A program made the position numbers and the translations under genes. From positions 1 through 9,579 of the forward strand of contig JAUVBI010000115.1 of assembly GCA_030591305.1 (NCBI GenBank): a stretch of DNA of 9,579 bases. Direction: 5' to 3'. This DNA comes from Pseudomonadota bacterium. Its GTDB lineage: Bacteria > Pseudomonadota > Gammaproteobacteria > Pseudomonadales > Halieaceae. Under the pieces are notes generated by a model. It saw only the letters and a program-made list of their open reading frames with translations, ran no database searches and was not told where the DNA came from. Positions 5,472-9,579 of the stretch are shown piece by piece (the first letter of the stretch is position 1; each line of letters starts with the position of its first letter).

Positions 5472-6494
5472 TCAATCAAGAAACCGGCGCTTCAAGTGCG
5501 CCACCTTGTCGCTATCCAGGTTAAGTGCCGACTCGTAAAAGTGCTGCCTGGATTTATAGCGCTTTTTAATTTCATCAAAGCAGGCTCGAATATACTCGGG
5601 CCGTACTTCCAGCATCGGTCGCAAGACTTTCTCTGAAACTGCAGACCCATCGTGGTCGGAAAATTCATTGGACAAGCGTTCTATTTCTTTTTCCAGCGGC
5701 AAATAGTTGTTTGTGAGCAGGTAATCATCCACGATGGCCTCCTCACTGACACCCAGCACATCCAGTATTAACGCGGCACCAAATCCCGTGCGGTCTTTTC
5801 CCGATGCGCAGTGAATCAGTAATTGTTGGTCGCCCACCAGCAACAGCTGAAACATTTCCGCGTACTGGGGCAGTTGGTTGGCAACGAAATCGCGGTTTAT
5901 GTCCTCCATAAAACCCGCTGAATCATCAACGGCAATAATACCTTTATTCAGGTTTTCCATGAAACTGCTTGAGCTACCGGGGGTGACCGGTAAACTGGCG
6001 ATGGTGTGCGTACCCTCTTCCCCCAGCAAAGTGGGCTCCAACTCCTGCTCAATCAGCTGCCTAAAATCACAGATAAGGGTCAGGCCCAGTCTTTTGACGT
6101 AACTGATGTCCGCATCGGTTAGCGTGGACAGTTTACTGGAGCGGTAGAGCTTACCCCATTTCAGCCGACGACCATCTCCCGCTTCGTATCCGCCAAGATC
6201 CCGGAAGTTGGGTGTTCCCTGCAGGGATAACTGACGCTCGGCTAATATAGCCCCTTCACCCTGCTCGGTCTCCAGATAAAAATAATGGCGCACATTAGTA
6301 TCCGGGTTTGGAATTAAGGCTTCCTGCTCTGTTGTGTGTAGTATCGACGCACCCAGATTTCCGCCCGCGTAAAAACGATCTGGGCTATCCGCCATATATA
6401 CGGCCACTTTTTGCCGGGCCTGAGACCCATGCCATCGAAGCAAATAATGTTGGTCCAGCGTGCGCTCTACGTGACAAAACCTCAGGTCAAACAT
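5472..6494 (-). CDS. Tyrosine/lipid phosphatase, HCxxGKDRT family
   Basis: The protein has 340 residues. An N-terminal beta-rich region (about 1-90), probably a fibronectin/Ig-like fold, leads into the phosphatase domain, which opens with TPNFRDLGGYEAGDGRRLKWGKLYRSSKL (in two conserved blocks, 94-102 and 110-121). The catalytic P-loop HCASGKDRTG has the nucleophile C229 and R235. D143 (CDFRQ) lies in the usual conserved DlR-type block. The GKDRT form of the loop is typical of the Tyr_phosphatase3 group (PF13350 type, with Listeria LipA and mycobacterial PtpB), which act on phosphotyrosine and phosphoinositides. There is no signal peptide, so it is cytoplasmic. The ATG at 6494 overlaps the upstream kinase gene by 8 nt, implying coupled expression. 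It converges with the coiled-coil gene, 41 bases away. The substrate is unknown. Confidence 0.88.
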   Translation of the reverse strand: MFDLRFCHVERTLDQHYLLRWHGSQARQKVAVYMADSPDRFYAGGNLGASILHTTEQEALIPNPDTNVRHYFYLETEQGEGAILAERQLSLQGTPNFRDLGGYEAGDGRRLKWGKLYRSSKLSTLTDADISYVKRLGLTLICDFRQLIEQELEPTLLGEEGTHTIASLPVTPGSSSSFMENLNKGIIAVDDSAGFMEDINRDFVANQLPQYAEMFQLLLVGDQQLLIHCASGKDRTGFGAALILDVLGVSEEAIVDDYLLTNNYLPLEKEIERLSNEFSDHDGSAVSEKVLRPMLEVRPEYIRACFDEIKKRYKSRQHFYESALNLDSDKVAHLKRRFLD

Positions 6495-7521
6495 GACTTG
6501 CTGACTCGCTGCGCGCTATGGCGAGCAACTGTGGCATCAAGTGACGCAACCTCAACAGGGTTGCTAATGACAAGTCGACCTGTTCCGTCCCAATAGCGTG
6601 CTGCTCCTCATCCTCGAGGTCAACTGCGCGGCCCACGTTGTACAACAACCAATTGAGCCAGTCGCCCAGAATGCAATCAAAACAAGCCTGAATCGAGATA
6701 CCATCAATTTCACCACCCGCTTCGCTATAGGATGATATAAACGTTTCAAACAGTCCATGGTGAAATGTTGAGGTGATGCCGCTCCAATCCAGCGCCTCCA
6801 GTAAAAGTTCATGGGTAGGGTTCAGTCTACGCACAGACTCCCAGTCGATAACTATCGGACTACCCGAATCCCCCCACAACACATTTTTATGGTCCAGGTC
6901 GCCATGGCTGATCACTCTATGTTTTTCCAACGTGTGTGTAGCTGCTTGCTGGGCTGCAATAATATTCAGGAAGGTCGGCAAGTACTCCCTGAGTAGGGTG
7001 GCATTGTGAATATTACATTCGACAGCCCTTTGCACCAGTAAAATAGCTCTCTCTTCAGAATGAGAATCGACGGGGGCGTCTTCCAACTCTGGGTTGACAA
7101 GATTGGCGCGGTGCATTCTGGCCAGGAGGCGGGCCACTTCATGCGCATGTCGTTCGGAGATATCATTCTTTCCAATGGCACGCGCATTGGTCCAGGGGTA
7201 GACCAGATAGCCAATCTGGCCTACGAGTTGTAAATAATGGGTCTCCCGACGAAGCGCGAATACTGCTGAAACACCATGCCCGGCAAACTCTTCCGCTATG
7301 GCTTCTGCCACATTGTAGTGCTTGTTGATATCAGGGCGATTTACATCACTATCTGCGGATAGTTGCTTGATGGCATAGCTGCCGCAATGGGTCTCCAGTC
7401 GCCACATTTTGTGATGGAAGCCACCATAAACCCGGCACAACTCCCCTCGCTGGCTGCCAATATCCAGCCGGGCGCACAAATGGCGTATATGATCGGGGTT
7501 ATCAGATAGCGGTGTATTCAC
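6487..7521 (-). CDS. APH-fold phosphotransferase (small-molecule kinase)
   Basis: This 344-residue protein has the aminoglycoside-phosphotransferase/choline-kinase fold. Visible features are a likely glycine loop at VYGGFHHKMW (31-40), the ATP lysine K52 in YAIKQL, the hinge-like YLVYPW (105-110), the catalytic loop HGDLDHKN (206-213; D208 base, N213 metal) and the DWE metal motif (D226). All key residues are present. Relatives phosphorylate hydroxyls on aminoglycosides, choline, homoserine or sugars; chromosomal copies like this are usually metabolic enzymes rather than resistance genes. The start is GTG (7519-7521): an in-frame TGA lies 12 codons upstream and the next Met is residue 39. The ribosome-binding site is weak (GAG about 6 bases upstream). 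It is the first gene of the pair with the phosphatase. Confidence 0.85.
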   Translation of the reverse strand: MNTPLSDNPDHIRHLCARLDIGSQRGELCRVYGGFHHKMWRLETHCGSYAIKQLSADSDVNRPDINKHYNVAEAIAEEFAGHGVSAVFALRRETHYLQLVGQIGYLVYPWTNARAIGKNDISERHAHEVARLLARMHRANLVNPELEDAPVDSHSEERAILLVQRAVECNIHNATLLREYLPTFLNIIAAQQAATHTLEKHRVISHGDLDHKNVLWGDSGSPIVIDWESVRRLNPTHELLLEALDWSGITSTFHHGLFETFISSYSEAGGEIDGISIQACFDCILGDWLNWLLYNVGRAVDLEDEEQHAIGTEQVDLSLATLLRLRHLMPQLLAIARSESASHV

Positions 7522-7572
7522 ACGTAACTCGGGGCACTGGCTGGCTTGTTTGATTCAATGAATATCAACAAG

Positions 7573-7600
7573 CATATAGTGTCGTGAGAGTTTTTACCAA
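7573..7600 (-). promoter_or_regulatory. Candidate promoter of the kinase/phosphatase pair
   Basis: On the minus strand TTGGTA (7595-7600) and TATATG (7573-7578), each four of six to consensus, are 16 bases apart, predicting a start near 7566 and a leader of about 45 bases. The -35 box overlaps the left arm of the inverted repeat at 7594-7620. Confidence 0.35.
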
Positions 7601-7620
7601 AATCCTTCCTCTAATGGTAA
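7594..7620. promoter_or_regulatory. Inverted repeat TTACCA-N15-TGGTAA, candidate operator
   Basis: Two perfect 6-base arms separated by 15 bases lie in the 153-base region between the divergent kinase and VOC genes. The left arm overlaps the candidate -35 of the kinase promoter. The spacing of arms over about two helical turns would suit a dimeric regulator, but a chance repeat of this size is possible. Confidence 0.25.
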
Positions 7621-7674
7621 GGTAGGCGATCGTTACTTAGTAGCTATTTACTTTTACAAACCAGGAGAATAACA

Positions 7675-8055
7675 ATGTTCAGTCATATTATGGTCGGCGC
7701 AAATGACGTTCAGGAATCAAAGACGTTTTACGATGCAGCTTTAGGAGCTCTGGGCCATGGACCCGGAGTTATGGACGAGAACGGCCGCTGCTTTTACATA
7801 ACTGAAGCGGGAATTTTTGCCATCACCAAGCCTATTAATGATGAAGCGGCCTGCCATGGTAATGGCTGTACAATTGGTTTTGCAGCTGCAGATACGGCTG
7901 CGGCAGACGCCTGGCACGCCGCGGGGCTGGCCAACGGCGGCACCGACTGTGAAGAACCTCCCGGCGTGCGCGAAGGTGGCCTGGGTAAACTTTACCTCGC
8001 CTATTTACTCGACCCCTCTGGAAACAAAATTTGCGCTTTGCACCGTATGGGCTAA
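7675..8055 (+). CDS. VOC (glyoxalase/dioxygenase superfamily) protein
   Basis: This 126-residue single-module vicinal-oxygen-chelate protein is of normal length. Two beta-alpha-beta-beta-beta units are visible: the opening FSHIMVGANDVQESKTFYDAALGALG and the closing KLYLAYLLDPSGNKICALH (in pieces about 2-27 and 105-122). H4 and H122 are possible metal ligands; H61 is less certain. The usual glutamate ligands are not obvious, so metal binding and catalysis cannot be assumed. Proteins of this subtype are annotated as glyoxalase/bleomycin-resistance family without known substrate. The ATG has a strong CCAGGAG about 8 bases upstream. It is transcribed divergently from the kinase/phosphatase pair and is followed by a GC-rich hairpin. 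Confidence 0.85.
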   Translation: MFSHIMVGANDVQESKTFYDAALGALGHGPGVMDENGRCFYITEAGIFAITKPINDEAACHGNGCTIGFAAADTAAADAWHAAGLANGGTDCEEPPGVREGGLGKLYLAYLLDPSGNKICALHRMG

Positions 8056-8068
8056 GCCAATCAAACAA

Positions 8069-8105
8069 TCGCCGGGAACTGCTGCAAGGCGGCCTGTCCC
8101 GGCGA
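8069..8105. repeat. GC-rich hairpin after the VOC gene
   Basis: TCGCCGGGA (8069-8077) and TCCCGGCGA (8097-8105) are perfect 9-base complements. Inside, GCTGC and GCGGC (8081-8093) can extend the stem with one G-U pair and a 3-base loop, leaving a 3x3 internal loop. No U-tract follows on the plus strand, so it is not a standard intrinsic terminator. It could block 3'-end decay, aid termination or be a REP-like element. Confidence 0.55.
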
Positions 8106-8137
8106 ATCGAGTTATCCTACACCCGTAAAGGCTAACC

Positions 8138-8233
8138 ATGTTTTCAGTAATCCGGGCCGGACAAAAACTATGGCGTTTATCACGGACTTCGGCTCTAACG
8201 GAGCCGCTTCCAAGTCTGTCATCCTTCTGTTGA
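8138..8233 (+). CDS. Possible 31-codon leader ORF overlapping the DUF3089 gene
   Basis: The ATG at 8138 follows AAAGG with 7-base spacing, a better ribosome-binding site than that of the DUF3089 gene. The frame runs MFSVIRAGQKLWRLSRTS and ends at TGA 8231-8233, overlapping the first codons of the lipoprotein gene in another frame. The peptide is basic with no recognisable domain. It may be a short leader coupling translation to the lipoprotein, or a chance frame. Confidence 0.25.
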   Translation: MFSVIRAGQKLWRLSRTSALTEPLPSLSSFC

Positions 8234-9402
8234 GCGCCCTGCTGATAGGGTGTAGCGATGGCAGTAATTCAGACCGCACTCAAACTGAGCCCACCCCAGC
8301 GCCTGAAGTAGCAGCTCCAACAAACCCTTTCGAGGGCTATTCAAGCACCCAGTACGATGAATTTGATAACTGGTTATGTCGCCCCGATATTGAGGGCGAC
8401 GACAATGTGTGTAACAGAGACCTGTCAGCCACCATTGTCTTCCCCGATGGCAGTACGCAAATAGAACAATACATGGATGTAGACGACCCCGCCCTGGATT
8501 GCTTCTACGTTTACCCCACTGTGAGTTCAGACAAAACTGTGAACTCCGACCTTGAGCCGGGTATCGAAACCATCGTCACCTATATCCAGGCGGCACGTTA
8601 TCGCTCGGTTTGTAAGATGTTTGTACCCACGTATCGACAAGTGACCGTGGCGGGCCTGGGCTTGGCTCTCTCCGGTGGTGAAATTGACGCAGAGGCCGCC
8701 TTTGACCTGGCCTATGGCGATGTGCTTGATGCGTTCAAACAATTTATTGCCAACGGCAACGGTCGTGGTTTTATCCTTGTAGGCCACTCTCAGGGGACAG
8801 CCCACCTGATTCGACTGATTCAGGAAGAAATAGAAACACAGCCTTACCTGGCCCAGCGCATGGCCACGGCACACCTCATTGGCCTGGTGGTAGAGCTCCC
8901 CGCCGATGACGATGTTGGAGCCACTTTCCAGTCAACACCACCATGCAACTTTGACAGTGAAATTGGCTGCTTTGTTAACTATTCCAGCTTTCGCGAGACA
9001 GCGCCCCCCACAGACGAAACCGGTTTTTTTGGCGTAACAGCTAAAGAGAACACAAGGGTTTCCTGCACCCACCCCGTTGACCTGGGTGCCGGCAGGCTCA
9101 ACCTGGATGCCTATTTTTCACCCGTGCAACTAAAGCCCTATACCGACGATGCACTCAATGCCGCGATAACCACGCCCTTCGCCAAACTCCCGGGCCTCAT
9201 ACAGGGAGAGTGCATAGAGCAAGGCAATAAAGGCTATCTTGCTATAACCATTGATTCCGACCTCGATGATCCGCGAGTAGACGACGTGGGCAACGATGGC
9301 GCGCCCGGCTGGGGCTTACATGGCATTGACGTGGCACTGGCGCAGGGCGACCTTGTGAACCTCGCCCAGAGACAGGCTGATGTATGGTTGAACCAGCAAT
9401 GA
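8170..9402 (+). CDS. DUF3089 alpha/beta-hydrolase lipoprotein
   Basis: The protein has 410 residues. It starts with a lipoprotein signal peptide; the lipobox LIGC places the lipidated cysteine at C28, and serine at +2 suggests the outer membrane. A Pro/Thr/Ala linker follows (to about 52). The DUF3089 domain shows the conserved NWLCRPD (67-73), LDCFYVYPTVSSD (109-121), QAARYRSVCKMFVPTYRQVT (140-159), DVLDAFKQFI and GRGFILVGHSQGT. GHSQG (205-209) is the nucleophile elbow with S207; H384 in GWGLHGID is a likely catalytic histidine. It is thus probably a surface or periplasmic serine esterase/lipase-like enzyme of unknown substrate. Eight or more cysteines in the exported part suggest disulfides. 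The ATG at 8170 has only a weak GGAC upstream; no better in-frame start keeps the signal peptide. Confidence 0.85.
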   Translation: MAFITDFGSNGAASKSVILLLSALLIGCSDGSNSDRTQTEPTPAPEVAAPTNPFEGYSSTQYDEFDNWLCRPDIEGDDNVCNRDLSATIVFPDGSTQIEQYMDVDDPALDCFYVYPTVSSDKTVNSDLEPGIETIVTYIQAARYRSVCKMFVPTYRQVTVAGLGLALSGGEIDAEAAFDLAYGDVLDAFKQFIANGNGRGFILVGHSQGTAHLIRLIQEEIETQPYLAQRMATAHLIGLVVELPADDDVGATFQSTPPCNFDSEIGCFVNYSSFRETAPPTDETGFFGVTAKENTRVSCTHPVDLGAGRLNLDAYFSPVQLKPYTDDALNAAITTPFAKLPGLIQGECIEQGNKGYLAITIDSDLDDPRVDDVGNDGAPGWGLHGIDVALAQGDLVNLAQRQADVWLNQQ

Positions 9403-9418
9403 ACTTTTAGACAAGACC

Positions 9419-9579
9419 ATGCCAGAGATGAGAAAAGTAGAAATTACAAAAGAGCCTGTTGAACTCTACAAAATCCTCAAATTTGAGGGTCTGGTGGCCA
9501 GTGGTGGCGAGGCAAAGACTGTCATTGCCGACGGCCATGTATTGGTCAATGGCGAAGTGGAAACGAGGAAGCGCAAGAA
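9419..9579 (+). CDS. S4-domain RNA-binding protein, YbcJ-like (partial)
   Basis: The first 53 codons are present and the gene runs off the right edge. The frame begins MPEMRKVEITKEPVELYKIL and continues with KFEGLVASGGEAK, ADGHVLVNGEVETRKRK. This is the typical small S4 RNA-binding fold of the YbcJ/YaaA type, about 70 residues when complete, with the basic ETRKRK strand that contacts RNA. An alternative start is the ATG at 9428 (MRKVEIT). No good Shine-Dalgarno precedes either. It starts only 16 bases after the DUF3089 stop with no terminator between, so read-through from that gene is likely. Confidence 0.88.
   Translation, partial: MPEMRKVEITKEPVELYKILKFEGLVASGGEAKTVIADGHVLVNGEVETRKRK

Noticed and set aside
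7817..8128. 103-codon plus-strand frame over the VOC gene and its 3' region
   Set aside because: It is an alternate frame of the VOC coding region with low-complexity, Pro/Ala-rich composition.
8527..8874. 115-codon minus-strand frame inside the DUF3089 gene
   Set aside because: It lies fully opposite conserved DUF3089 motifs and has no domain or ribosome-binding site of note.
1..9579. Insertion sequences, CRISPR arrays, tRNA or rRNA genes, phage genes
   Set aside because: I looked for transposase motifs, regularly spaced repeats and tRNA arms in the gaps and found none.

Overview
The window looks like chromosomal DNA from a gammaproteobacterium with cytochrome-rich respiration, probably an aquatic or marine type. 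This rests on family resemblance of the proteins (an SHP/DHC/cytochrome b561 set, a PhoP/PhoQ-like two-component pair, a membrane-tethered glutaredoxin and an S4 RNA-binding protein) and not on any marker gene. There are no rRNA or tRNA genes, insertion sequences, CRISPR arrays or phage genes.

Positions 186-4112 (minus strand) hold a tightly packed six-gene operon. In transcription order it encodes a four-helix cytochrome b561, an SHP-type (DUF1924) monoheme cytochrome c, a diheme cytochrome c (DHC), a small exported PepSY-domain protein, an OmpR/PhoP-type response regulator and a PhoQ-like sensor kinase. Four of the five junctions overlap (4, 47, 4 and 13 nt), so expression is probably coupled. 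The cytochromes suggest an electron path from the quinol pool through cytochrome b561 and DHC to the oxygen-binding SHP heme. The last three genes look like the dedicated sensing and control unit. Left of the operon (1-185) there is a perfect palindrome, a good -10 box and possibly the first codons of another leftward gene.

Positions 4113-4483 are a 371-base divergent intergenic region with a candidate promoter for each direction. To the right (4484-5430, plus) is a two-gene unit: a membrane-anchored CPFC glutaredoxin and a long coiled-coil protein ending in an Ala/Glu/Val tandem repeat.

Positions 5472-7521 (minus) hold a second leftward pair: an APH-fold small-molecule kinase followed, with an 8-nt overlap, by a HCxxGKDRT protein-tyrosine/lipid phosphatase. 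A kinase and phosphatase in one transcript suggests opposite action on one metabolite or on a linked pathway; the substrate is unknown.

Positions 7675-9579 (plus) carry a VOC/glyoxalase-fold protein, a strong GC-rich hairpin, a possible 31-codon leader ORF, a DUF3089 alpha/beta-hydrolase lipoprotein, and the start of an S4-domain RNA-binding protein that runs off the right edge. The most interesting systems are the sensor-linked SHP/DHC/b561 operon, whose physiological role is still unsettled, and the kinase-phosphatase pair.
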